From contig JAVJRN010000081.1 in assembly GCA_040218415.1 (NCBI GenBank), positions 62,001 to 126,000 of the forward strand: DNA of 64,000 nucleotides. Direction: 5' to 3'. The DNA comes from JAVJRN01 sp040218415. GTDB taxonomy: Bacteria > Bacteroidota > Bacteroidia > Cytophagales > Cyclobacteriaceae. A program made the translations under genes and the position numbers. This document shows positions 7,750 through 17,054 of the stretch, piece by piece (positions within the stretch are counted from its first letter, which is position 1; the number at the start of each line of letters is the position of its first letter). The notes beneath the pieces are model-generated. The model had not been told where the DNA came from. It worked only from the letters and a program-made list of their open reading frames with translations, and made no database searches.

Positions 7750-10560
7750 CTAAGGAAGGAATAATAATCGCTGGGTTTTCTCATTCTTCGAGGATATTAT
7801 TTTACAAAAATATAACCCTTGATCTACCGTTAATCCAGCGGTGTTGGTGCCATCCCATTTGGCGATGTTCGTGCCTGAAAACTGATATCCCCAGAGAATA
7901 TCTCGAATGAAACGCCCTGCGCGATCGTAGATTTCGATTTTGATAAAATCATCTTCAGGTAAGGTGAACTCAATATTTATTGACGATCTAAAAGGGTTTG
8001 GGAACGCTTTAACTGTAAGGTTTTGAGGAACGCTAGATTGATCAGGCTGGAAATTGTCAATGAAAGTGGAGAATATGCCACTTCCGTGAGTAGCTGCCAG
8101 TAGCCTTCCATCTGCCATTCTATAGTCGAGCATAGTGATAACGGCATTTCCTATAAGCTCTTCTGCTTCTTTGGCCCAGACTGTTTCTGACGTGAGGGGA
8201 GAGGTGGTTGAATACAAGCCTGTACTGGTGCCGATAAAATATTTTGTATTGGCGATAGCTGTGGAGGCGGTGGGGATTATTTCCAACCACCGGATACTAG
8301 GGCCGTTTCCAGTTCCATTCGCGTATTGCTCCATATTGCCACTTACATCTAGGAAAGACTCTCCACCATCTACGCTGTAAAAGATGGATGGCACTTCGTA
8401 GTTGGAAAAGATTACCAAGAGTTCGTTAGCATTTGTCGGGTTGACTGCAACGCAAGAAATATGTCCTCCGGCAGGAAATATGGAAGGTTCTATTCTTGTT
8501 GTTGCATAATTATTTGGTCTTGAAGCGTTGGTTATTTTTAAGATTCCAGGTGATTTGGCCGTGTAAGCCGCATATAAAATATCTTCAGAATGCGCTTTGG
8601 CTATTGCCGTATACAATCCATAAGTAAACTCAGAGCCATTTATTCTCTCCCAGTTGACCGTTGTTTTCTTTTGTGAACCCCAAGGAATTTGAATGAGGTT
8701 CAAATTTCGCCAAACAACATCTCCACCCAATAGATACATGATGTTTTCATTGTTTGGGTCTAGTGTCCATGGGTTGATGAAAAGATACTCTTGCCCTTCA
8801 GTTTCGCCACCATTCAAAGGGTCAACTCTAGTAAATGCGCGAAGACTGGAGTTTTCGGTTAGATTAAAGCGATAGACTTGGCCATTTTGGAATGAACCGT
8901 AGATCAAATCATCAAAAGCGGTGAGTGCGCCATATCCACCATCACCACCGACTATTCTTGTCCACGCAGAGGAAGTGGTCGAGGAAGATTTCAGATAGGT
9001 GCCATTGTCTTGCAAGCCTCCAGATATGCGATGGTCGTTAGACTTTTTCTGCTGATGAATGGTGAAGAACTGCGAAGTGAGGTAGCCGTTATTTAGCGTG
9101 TTCCATCTTATACTATCCTGTAAATTATTTTGTGTTTTGAATACTCCTCCATCATTTGCGGTGAGCATAATTCTCGGATTAGAAGGATAAAATATTATTT
9201 TATGTTGGTCAGGGTGATGTCCAGGATATCTCGCACTTGAAGATTGATATCCGCCGATCCAGTCGTAATTATTTGGGGTTGAAAAACCGTCATTGGATCG
9301 AAATAAATTGGTAGCACCTAGATAGATGGTTTGTGGATTTTCGGGGTGAACCTCGATCAGCATGTTGTAACCAAACTGTGTGTTGAGACCATCTACGCCT
9401 TCCGATGTTGGAGGAAGATTTTGCGAAAGATCTTCCCAATTGCCAGAAGGAATTCCATTAGATAAGGAGGTTAATTCGTATTTGAAGAGGGTGACATTTT
9501 CATCATCGCCTTGAGTATAAAAATACAAGATATCATTGGTATTGTCTACACCAATCACTGTTCGCTCATGGTATTCGGGGAAACTTTCGTCTTGAATAGC
9601 GTGCCATTGTTCACCGGTTTCAGAGAAATAGATCCCGGCATTCCGGTATAATTCAGCATTGTTAGAAGTAGCACTGGAAAGTGTAGCTATCAAATATCCT
9701 TTTTCCATTTGACGGATATTTGTGTAAAAAGGAGATATTGATGAATTGAGGTTGGCAGTGTCAGGTAAGTCGAACAATTTTTCTCCGAGCACCAACTCCC
9801 AGTTTTCACCTCCATCATTTGATTTTAAAATGGCTCCATAAGCCGCCAAAAAAACTTGATCAATATCGGTTCTTAGTTTATTGACGATTATTTCCCATGA
9901 ATATTGAAACTGATTAGAGAATCGCTCGGGACTAGCAGCGTTGGTATTTCCTAAGGGGAGCCAAGTATCACCACTATTGAGCGACTTGTATAAGCCGTCT
10001 CCTCGGTAAGGGGCACCCAAAGATCTAGCGGAATTTCCCAAAAGCTCTCCAGTTCCAAAATACCAGATATCTTCCTTTCCTGGTCGAGTATCCTGTGTTA
10101 AACAACTTATGCTGTTGCGAATAGAAGGTGGTGACATTTTCTGCCATGACCGCCCTTCATTCAAGGATTTCCATATACTTCCTGAAACACCTCCAGCAAC
10201 GATAACACTTTCATTTCTTATGTCTAAAGCTATGCCACGAGTTCTACCTCCAACATTGAAAGGGCCTTGTGATGCCCATTCTTGTTGTGATAATCGACCT
10301 TCTGAGGATTTAGATAGCTGCTTTACAGTGGGTAATCTTTCTGCAAATCGAAGCTCTTTTGATGCAATATTTTTGGGTACCTTTCCTGTTTTAGGATTGG
10401 CGAGCATGGCTTCCCAGTAGGATGATCTTAGATCAATTTTTTCTTGAATTGGAAGGCTTGATCCTGGTCTTTTAAATGAATTAGTATACTCAATTCGATT
10501 TTTTTGAGAGCTAAAGACCACTATCAATAGGGCTAGAAGCCATATATGCCTTCCTTTCAT
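7750..10560 (-). CDS. Large secreted BNR/sortilin-type propeller protein with T9SS type A sorting domain
   Basis: 936 residues with an N-terminal signal or anchor segment (HIWLLALLIVVFSS). Many Asp-box (BNR) motifs of the form S-x-(D/N)-x-G-x-x-W are seen, for example SLNEGRSW, SLNSGDTW, SNDGGENW and SVDGGESF, which mark a large sortilin/VPS10-like multi-blade propeller. The last 90 residues (FPNPFRSSINIEF ... GLYFCKI) carry a FlgD-like/T9SS type A sorting domain, so export across the outer membrane is expected. BNR motifs alone do not show catalysis, and no glycosidase active site could be picked out. It is the last gene of a closely packed minus-strand run; the gene before it ends 8 bp upstream. 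Confidence 0.88.
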   Translation of the reverse strand: MKGRHIWLLALLIVVFSSQKNRIEYTNSFKRPGSSLPIQEKIDLRSSYWEAMLANPKTGKVPKNIASKELRFAERLPTVKQLSKSSEGRLSQQEWASQGPFNVGGRTRGIALDIRNESVIVAGGVSGSIWKSLNEGRSWQKMSPPSIRNSISCLTQDTRPGKEDIWYFGTGELLGNSARSLGAPYRGDGLYKSLNSGDTWLPLGNTNAASPERFSNQFQYSWEIIVNKLRTDIDQVFLAAYGAILKSNDGGENWELVLGEKLFDLPDTANLNSSISPFYTNIRQMEKGYLIATLSSATSNNAELYRNAGIYFSETGEQWHAIQDESFPEYHERTVIGVDNTNDILYFYTQGDDENVTLFKYELTSLSNGIPSGNWEDLSQNLPPTSEGVDGLNTQFGYNMLIEVHPENPQTIYLGATNLFRSNDGFSTPNNYDWIGGYQSSSARYPGHHPDQHKIIFYPSNPRIMLTANDGGVFKTQNNLQDSIRWNTLNNGYLTSQFFTIHQQKKSNDHRISGGLQDNGTYLKSSSTTSSAWTRIVGGDGGYGALTAFDDLIYGSFQNGQVYRFNLTENSSLRAFTRVDPLNGGETEGQEYLFINPWTLDPNNENIMYLLGGDVVWRNLNLIQIPWGSQKKTTVNWERINGSEFTYGLYTAIAKAHSEDILYAAYTAKSPGILKITNASRPNNYATTRIEPSIFPAGGHISCVAVNPTNANELLVIFSNYEVPSIFYSVDGGESFLDVSGNMEQYANGTGNGPSIRWLEIIPTASTAIANTKYFIGTSTGLYSTTSPLTSETVWAKEAEELIGNAVITMLDYRMADGRLLAATHGSGIFSTFIDNFQPDQSSVPQNLTVKAFPNPFRSSINIEFTLPEDDFIKIEIYDRAGRFIRDILWGYQFSGTNIAKWDGTNTAGLTVDQGLYFCKIISSKNEKTQRLLFLP

Positions 10561-10568
10561 CAGTTATG

Positions 10569-10943
10569 TTATTCTATAACTGTATTGACTTTATTTACTC
10601 TGCCTTCCAGCAAAGGAGCTGTTTTTACTCCTTCTCCATTGTTGTTCATATCACCATTACGAGCGTCAATGAAATATGCAATTGGCTTGAGGTCGGTAAA
10701 CTTGACCCTACCTTTATTATCAGTTATTTCTTTCACAACCGCATTTTCTGATTGTCTATAGTCCTCTTCGTTTTTATAAAGCGTTACTATAGCACCCTCG
10801 TTAGCATTGCCCAAACCATCTAAAACGGTAATTTTTAGTTTGGTAGGAAGAAAACTTTGAGGTTCGCTGACTGATTTAAAAGAAAAAAGTCCGGCAATCA
10901 TAATTACCGTGAGTAGAATAAAAGTGTATTTTGTATTTTTCAT
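10569..10943 (-). CDS. Small secreted protein with carboxypeptidase-regulatory-like (transthyretin-type) domain
   Basis: 124 residues. An N-terminal signal peptide (TFILLTVIMIAGLFSF) is followed by a single beta-sandwich pattern: KITVLDGLGNANEGAIVTLY ... DNKGRVKFTDLKP. This LxVxDxxGNxxxGAxVxLY...DxxGxVxFxxLxP layout is that of carboxypeptidase-regulatory-like/CNA-B domains. Such domains are common as periplasmic or surface modules in Bacteroidota. There is no T9SS sorting domain, so it probably stays in the periplasm. It sits 8 bp before the BNR gene and 11 bp after the unknown 193-residue gene, consistent with one operon. Its function is not known. Confidence 0.7.
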   Translation of the reverse strand: MKNTKYTFILLTVIMIAGLFSFKSVSEPQSFLPTKLKITVLDGLGNANEGAIVTLYKNEEDYRQSENAVVKEITDNKGRVKFTDLKPIAYFIDARNGDMNNNGEGVKTAPLLEGRVNKVNTVIE

Positions 10944-10954
10944 CGTTTTATTTT

Positions 10955-11536
10955 TTACGACTTTGTGTCAAGCAAATATTCAGCCAGTTCATCAAATGGA
11001 GAAGCTTTCTTATAGCTTCGATCCATATAATTATTGGCAAGTATTTTTAAGAAGCTGGGTTGATTATCAACGTAATTTAATTCAATTAAGACATTACCAT
11101 ATTGTTGATCATAGGGAGGCTCTGTGTCAATAATTGGTTTTAAGTAATACTTTTCTATCGTTTCGACGTATTCATCACGCGCTATCATCGATATATCAGC
11201 ATTTGCTTTCTTATATGTTAATTTGAGTATTTCATCTTTAAACCATTCGAGGAGGTATTGGGCTTCACTGATGTCTATTTGATCTTTGCACGAAATAGCG
11301 ATTCCCGAGGAGGTAGTGGTATTTAGAATATGAACATCGGGCTCACCAATAATCCGTTTAAGCTTCAACTCGCGTGAGTCTCGGATGGACTGAATCCTAT
11401 CTTTTCGCTGAAAGGAGTTCTTCCAATGACCATAATCACTATAAAATTGCTCTGATCGTACGAGCACCTCCTGATGATTAATCGGAGTGGATTTATTACC
11501 AAAAATTTTATTATAAATATCTTGAAATGAATTCAT
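10955..11536 (-). CDS. Protein of unknown function in the T9SS substrate operon
   Basis: 193 residues from the chosen start (MNSFQDIYNK), which lies 10 bp after the stop of the upstream giant gene; an alternative start 7 codons earlier would overlap that gene by 11 bp. It has no signal peptide or membrane segment and looks cytoplasmic, mixed alpha/beta and charged, with an acidic helix near the C-terminus (PFDELAEYLLD). I do not recognise a family. The context is notable: it is the only apparently cytoplasmic product in a run of secreted proteins. Confidence 0.65.
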   Translation of the reverse strand: MNSFQDIYNKIFGNKSTPINHQEVLVRSEQFYSDYGHWKNSFQRKDRIQSIRDSRELKLKRIIGEPDVHILNTTTSSGIAISCKDQIDISEAQYLLEWFKDEILKLTYKKANADISMIARDEYVETIEKYYLKPIIDTEPPYDQQYGNVLIELNYVDNQPSFLKILANNYMDRSYKKASPFDELAEYLLDTKS

Positions 11537-11546
11537 TTCTATTCTA

Positions 11547-14500
11547 TTATCTAACAACAGTCACAGAGCCATACTGAGCCATCATTCCTCTTTCAGGCTC
11601 TCGCAGACTTGAAAATACGATTTTGTAAGCAAAAACTCCTGGTCCAATAGGTTTGTTTTCAACCTGTCCATCCCATTGGAAATTAGGATCCTGAGAATAG
11701 TAAATAACACGTCCCCATCTGTTGTAAATAAAAATCTCAAATTCTCCGATAAACTCATTCGCAATGATTGACCAGCCGTCGTTCAATCCATTTTGATCCC
11801 CTGGCGTGAAAGCATTTGGTGCTTGAATTCTTCTAAAACACTCGTCAGCAACAATGAGCCTCACCGTGTCCGTTTGTATACAAAATGGTGGGTTGGCTTC
11901 TCGCACTTGTACATAATATAAACCTGTATCGAGATCGCTGATGACTAAACCACGTGAAACAGGTTCTGCAATACGGCTATAAACGTTTTCGCCATCTCGG
12001 TTGAAAACGTCCAAGTCCACGCGCGAGCCAACCAAGTTTTGGAAATTGACGGAGATGGCTCCTGTATAAAAACAATCATTTTCAGCGGTAGCGTCTATGT
12101 TAAAAGGCGCATCATTTTCAAGCTGGAAAACTTCTGTGTTTACACAACCTGTGATATTATTGGTGACTGTGGTGACATAGCTTCCTGCGGCTAATCCTGT
12201 AAATGGCGTTGGCGACCCTGGACCATCAAAATTGAAAGGACCTAACGAGGTTGGCCCATCCAGTCGATACGTGAAGTTACCTTGCGACTCAATTAAAACT
12301 TCAAATTCGCCATTAGCAATGCCACAATCAGGCTGCACAATATTATTTTGACTGAGTAAAGGTTGCGGTTGTACTTCTATTTCTACACTATCACTTTCTA
12401 GGCAACCGGTGACCGAGTTGTAGACCTCCACTCTGTACATAAACGTACCCGCTTGATTGGTATTTACGGTTTGAGATTGACTCGTGCCTACTTGAACATC
12501 ATTTGCGTACCATGTGTAAGCAGGTCCTGGTACGTCTGCTGTTAATGTTGGGCCTGCAGATCTCTGGCAGAGAATCTGATTCTCTCCTAATTCTATTACT
12601 CCAAATCCATCACCTACTGCGATGGATACCGTATCAGAACTACATCCATCGGCGTTGATAATCGCGACATCCAGTTGCAATACGGTAATATTTTCAAAAA
12701 TATCAGAAGTCAAGGTGACTGTTCTTGTGGTATCTCCTGTAGACCAGTAATATCTTAAATCATCTCTGTCAACATCCCATGCGGCCAAAGTAACTTGTCC
12801 CTCACAAATAGAAGTGTCATTAACCATTGGCGATTCTGGAATGGAAAAGACATCCACAGTATCTCTTAAAATCATAGCAGTATCACAGCGATTGGTGAGC
12901 GTCAATGTCACGAAATATTCACCTGGAGATCTGTAAACATGCGCTACATCTTGGCCTGTATCCCCAAAGCCATCTCCAAAGGACCATTCATATTCTTCAA
13001 TGCTACTGTCTCTTCCTACTCCTGAAAAAACGGTCGTCAAGCCAACACAGCCAACTGTAGTTTCGATTGATGGTGTTTGTCCTTGATTCGCCGCATCCAA
13101 CGAAAAGTTAGGAAGTCCTAGCCTTGACCGTCGGCCTATACCATCAGGATTAATGTCAATCCCGCTTTCGGAAAAACCTGCTTGGTCATCGTCACCAGTT
13201 GGTGAAGCAATTTCACCGACGCTAGTTGCATTGTCCACAGCCAAATAGATCACATTATTGGCTCCTCTTTGCAGTGCCCCATAGTTTCCAGCCGCCACAG
13301 GATATCCATCATATTTTGTCGCTGAAATATCGGAGACAGGATCTTCTGAGAACAGACTATCCAAATCATATTGAATAAGTTTTGATGAAGTGCCATTGGT
13401 AGTAATGTATAGCTTCTGCCCATCACTTGAGTATTCCAGCCCATAAGCACGCGCACCTCCATATTCTTCAATATCTATGAGTCTCGGATTACCTACGGCA
13501 CCTGTTGCAAAATCATAATCAAATATTTCTACATAATTAGTGTCACCAGGGATCAGCATCGCCAATGATTGCCCGCCAGGACTGAATCGAGTATATCCCG
13601 AAGCTTCTGATTCATTTTGAAATCGATGAGGTTTACCAATGCCCGTATGTTGAGCAGCACCGATACCGCTATCATTGATCAAATAACTTCTGAAATGTGG
13701 ATTACCGTATTCGTGGACTAATAGATATGGGTTTCCAGTAAAACCTGTAGCCGTAATTCTTTCAGTACTACTTTCAAGAAGAGTGTAATCTTTTAGAATC
13801 ACCTTTCCGTAAGCGGAATCAAATTTCATGTCGACAATAGAGTATTTTAGACGAAAACTAAAATCGCCATAAACTTGCTCGGTAGTAAAGACATAAAAAA
13901 GTGTGTTATCATCCTGAAAGGGAATGATCAAGGCTGCTTGAGTGGAGGTGCTGTCTCCTCCTATATCTGTACCGTTGAGCATTACTTCATGGTCTCTATT
14001 CCAAATGGTCGATCCGTTGGTATAGAAGACCAACTGACCGTTGATGTCCGACACAGAGGCACAACCTTCGGGAGAAGCCATCAGGTTTTCGTCTGTAATA
14101 GCTACAGGATCGCCATTAAGAAAATCGAATCCAGCATTTTCGCCAAAATACCACTTAGCCCCAAACTGTCTTGAAGCCCCATATTCTGTAACGGCTATTT
14201 CATCGTACGATGTACATCCATCATTACCGACAACCTCTACCCAATACGTACCCGCTGTGTCAACTTCCAAAGTTTGTTCACTCGATCCTGTATTCCACAA
14301 ATATCGAGAGCCCTCTCCGGCATCTAGAATAAGTATTTCATCAACACAAATGGTGGTGTCGTTTCCAAGATTTAAGGTAGTATCTGAAGCAAAGATCTCT
14401 ACGGGATTGCGACGAGTTCCTAACGAACCATTAAGCTCAGCGATTAAGATTACGAAATAAGGCCCTGCACTTTCATAGGTATGAATTGGTGCGGCATTGG

Positions 14501-15812
14501 TTGAGAAGTTTCCATCTCCAAAATTCCAGAAGTAATTTTTTGGTTCAGGGTATACATCAGGAAAAAATTTGGTGGCTTGATTTTGACAACTGTCTCGAAA
14601 AGTAAATTCGACACGAGAAAATCCAGAAAAGCTAGGTAGACTGAACTGAGGAAATTGTTTTGCTTGAAAGTCCCCTTCAAATGCTATACTATCGTAGAAA
14701 GTTTTTACTCCAACACTATCTGGACTATCAATTCGTCCGAGAGAATAAGGACTTCCTGCGGTCAATTGGTACAAGTGATAAATGGTATTATCAATGCCTT
14801 TTTCCAATCCATAACTTCTGGCTACTTCGAAGCTCATTATAGGACGAACAGGTAGAGGAACGGTGACCGAATCAGAAAAATCTACTTGGTATACCCCACC
14901 CAAGCGGGCGGTAGTTGTTGTTTTTGAGAAGAAAAGCTTTGTTCCATTCGGGGACCATTCCAAATCATAAATTGCAGTGCCTGTACCATCAGTAACCGCC
15001 GTGTTCAGTACTTGCCTATTAAAAGTCAACAATTGGGCGGTATCCAAACTGATATCCAGATTTACGTCAAAGATCAGAATATTTCTATTGTTCTCTTTTG
15101 GAGCTAATGCCAATTGTGAAAAATCTGCATTGAACGCCATTTGAACCACTTCGAAATCAGGAAGTGTGCCCGGGATCACATCCTCATTATAGTTGGTAAA
15201 GCCTCCATTGGCAATTTCAATGATATTAAAGCTAAAGTCATTGGGATCTTGCGAAATAACGAAAAACCGACCATCTCCAGTCGGCAATACTTTCATGCCT
15301 TCGGATTGTCCGGGGAGACCTGTAGGTAAGTTGTAAGAAGTAATTTCGCCCAGAGGAAACTCACCAACCGTTGAATTCCCGGCTGCTGAAACATCAATAA
15401 TAGAATATTGAAGTTCATTTTGGCTATTCGTAAACAGGAAATATTCGTTGTTGTTTGCTGGGTTGGGAGCAACTACCACTGGTTGGTTGTAACTAGTGTC
15501 GGCTGATAGCGTGCTGCCCGAAACTATACTCGGGAGTAGCCGATGACTACCATCGTAAATAGTTCGACCATCGGTATAAAACAAAAGATTACCTGTAAAC
15601 TGATCGTTGATAACGACCGATCCATTTTTGGAAAAAGGTGTCTTTTGGTTTGTTTCTAAAACAGCCGTTCGTCCACTTTTATCGAAAAGTAAATTCAAAG
15701 CTGAATTACCGAAGTACCAGTTTGTTTTCGTAATATCCTGCCCAAGGGAAGAATTTACACCAATCAGGAGCGTAACTCCGATATAAATAAATATTCTACT
15801 CAATTTTGACAT
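11547..15812 (-). CDS. Giant surface protein with PKD domains and T9SS type B (gliding-motility) C-terminal domain
   Basis: 1421 residues with an N-terminal signal peptide (IFIYIGVTLLIGVNSSLG). The N-terminal two-thirds contains two related propeller-like halves, each opening with a WYFG motif (near residues 31 and 553) and followed by LLFYTDGRTIYD or LVFYTNGSTIWN, LKYSIVDM-type strands, and a PKD domain with (F/Y)xWxFGDG (NYFWNFGDG; EYEWSFGDG). Immunoglobulin-like modules follow. The C-terminus (PNAFTPGDQNGLNDGW ... FEIFIYNRWGRVIY) is a gliding-motility-associated type B T9SS sorting domain. In this class the C-terminal domain directs export via T9SS with help from a PorP/SprF-type protein, one of which is encoded divergently next door. 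It heads the minus-strand run and is likely an adhesin or surface structural protein. Confidence 0.9.
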   Translation of the reverse strand: MSKLSRIFIYIGVTLLIGVNSSLGQDITKTNWYFGNSALNLLFDKSGRTAVLETNQKTPFSKNGSVVINDQFTGNLLFYTDGRTIYDGSHRLLPSIVSGSTLSADTSYNQPVVVAPNPANNNEYFLFTNSQNELQYSIIDVSAAGNSTVGEFPLGEITSYNLPTGLPGQSEGMKVLPTGDGRFFVISQDPNDFSFNIIEIANGGFTNYNEDVIPGTLPDFEVVQMAFNADFSQLALAPKENNRNILIFDVNLDISLDTAQLLTFNRQVLNTAVTDGTGTAIYDLEWSPNGTKLFFSKTTTTARLGGVYQVDFSDSVTVPLPVRPIMSFEVARSYGLEKGIDNTIYHLYQLTAGSPYSLGRIDSPDSVGVKTFYDSIAFEGDFQAKQFPQFSLPSFSGFSRVEFTFRDSCQNQATKFFPDVYPEPKNYFWNFGDGNFSTNAAPIHTYESAGPYFVILIAELNGSLGTRRNPVEIFASDTTLNLGNDTTICVDEILILDAGEGSRYLWNTGSSEQTLEVDTAGTYWVEVVGNDGCTSYDEIAVTEYGASRQFGAKWYFGENAGFDFLNGDPVAITDENLMASPEGCASVSDINGQLVFYTNGSTIWNRDHEVMLNGTDIGGDSTSTQAALIIPFQDDNTLFYVFTTEQVYGDFSFRLKYSIVDMKFDSAYGKVILKDYTLLESSTERITATGFTGNPYLLVHEYGNPHFRSYLINDSGIGAAQHTGIGKPHRFQNESEASGYTRFSPGGQSLAMLIPGDTNYVEIFDYDFATGAVGNPRLIDIEEYGGARAYGLEYSSDGQKLYITTNGTSSKLIQYDLDSLFSEDPVSDISATKYDGYPVAAGNYGALQRGANNVIYLAVDNATSVGEIASPTGDDDQAGFSESGIDINPDGIGRRSRLGLPNFSLDAANQGQTPSIETTVGCVGLTTVFSGVGRDSSIEEYEWSFGDGFGDTGQDVAHVYRSPGEYFVTLTLTNRCDTAMILRDTVDVFSIPESPMVNDTSICEGQVTLAAWDVDRDDLRYYWSTGDTTRTVTLTSDIFENITVLQLDVAIINADGCSSDTVSIAVGDGFGVIELGENQILCQRSAGPTLTADVPGPAYTWYANDVQVGTSQSQTVNTNQAGTFMYRVEVYNSVTGCLESDSVEIEVQPQPLLSQNNIVQPDCGIANGEFEVLIESQGNFTYRLDGPTSLGPFNFDGPGSPTPFTGLAAGSYVTTVTNNITGCVNTEVFQLENDAPFNIDATAENDCFYTGAISVNFQNLVGSRVDLDVFNRDGENVYSRIAEPVSRGLVISDLDTGLYYVQVREANPPFCIQTDTVRLIVADECFRRIQAPNAFTPGDQNGLNDGWSIIANEFIGEFEIFIYNRWGRVIYYSQDPNFQWDGQVENKPIGPGVFAYKIVFSSLREPERGMMAQYGSVTVVR

Positions 15813-15924
15813 ATAAAAGGGTAACCTAGGTAGGAAATGTCCTTAGTTTCATAACACTAGCAAATTAACATAAAATATCAACGCAAGACTTATCGTTACA
15901 TTACGTAGTTTAGCATCTTTGCTT

Positions 15925-17019
15925 ATGAATTGTACTTTATCTTATTTGAAAAAGACATTATTATATAAAAAAGACCTAAAACTTTTATCGATTATTCAAT
16001 TGATAATGGTGCTTGGCTTGTCCCTTCAATGGCAAGCAGCAAAGGCACAAGACCCACAATTCTCACAGTATTATGCCGCCCCAATGTTCTTAAATCCAGC
16101 ACTAGTTGGACTAAATCAAAGGGGACAAATAGGGATAAACTACAGAAATCAGTGGCCAAATATTGATGCCAATTTTGAGACATACTCTTTTTATGCCGGT
16201 TACAACTGGGAAGATTTATATAGTTCTGCAGGAATTATTCTAAATACAGACAGAGAAGGTATAGCTGGTCTCCAATCAACAAATATCGGTTTGCAGTACG
16301 CTTATCAGGTAGGACTTAATTACAAATGGACATTTCGACCTGGGGTGGAAGCTTCCTATTATTTTCGAGATATTAATTTTGATCAACTGACTTTTGGTGA
16401 TCAGTTCGATCAGAATGGGCTTGTAAGGCCAGTTTCTTCCGAAGTTTTCAATACAGGTCTAAATGCAAGATTTTTTGATTTGTCTTTTGGAGGTATACTT
16501 TTTTCCGATAAAATTTGGCTTGGCTCGGCTTTACATCACGTAACTGAGCCCAATCAATCGATCTCTGGTGGGGATTCTCCTTTACCCAAAAAATTCTCCC
16601 TTCACGGGGGATATAAAATATTGTTTTCAGAAATGAGCGCTCGTGCTTCTAGCCCTGAAAAGGGCAAAGAAAGAAGTATGACACCTTCATTTAACTACAA
16701 GCAACAAGGCGATTTTAAACAACTCGACTTAGGATTATATTTCACTTTAGAACCTATTTTAATAGGCACGTGGTATCGAGGCTTACCTATAGGTGGTCTG
16801 GAAAATACTAAAAACGCAGAATCTGTCATTTTTATGCTTGGGGTTACTAAAAACGATGTGACCATAGGTTATAGTTTTGATTACACCATATCCGACTTGG
16901 GTATTGGAAGTGGCGGTGCACATGAAATTTCAATTTCTTACGCATTCAGCCTTGCAGATCCAAGAAAGCCACCGAAGAATGTCCGTGAATTGAGATGCCC
17001 TGTTCCTTTTATTTTTTAG
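15925..17019 (+). CDS. PorP/SprF-family type IX secretion membrane protein
   Basis: About 364 residues. I chose the ATG at 15925 rather than a TTG two codons earlier. A signal peptide ends near AAKAQ, followed at once by the family signature QDPQFSQYYAAPMFLNPA. The rest is alternating amphipathic beta strands rich in Gly and aromatic residues, as in an outer-membrane beta barrel. PorP/SprF proteins work with T9SS and often serve a particular type B substrate, as SprF does for SprB in Flavobacterium. Here the gene is divergent from the type B giant protein, with about 110 bp between starts, so pairing with that substrate is a fair inference. Confidence 0.92.
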   Translation: MNCTLSYLKKTLLYKKDLKLLSIIQLIMVLGLSLQWQAAKAQDPQFSQYYAAPMFLNPALVGLNQRGQIGINYRNQWPNIDANFETYSFYAGYNWEDLYSSAGIILNTDREGIAGLQSTNIGLQYAYQVGLNYKWTFRPGVEASYYFRDINFDQLTFGDQFDQNGLVRPVSSEVFNTGLNARFFDLSFGGILFSDKIWLGSALHHVTEPNQSISGGDSPLPKKFSLHGGYKILFSEMSARASSPEKGKERSMTPSFNYKQQGDFKQLDLGLYFTLEPILIGTWYRGLPIGGLENTKNAESVIFMLGVTKNDVTIGYSFDYTISDLGIGSGGAHEISISYAFSLADPRKPPKNVRELRCPVPFIF

Positions 17020-17054
17020 CAGAGATCAAAGCGAGGAAATATTAACTTCGCAAC

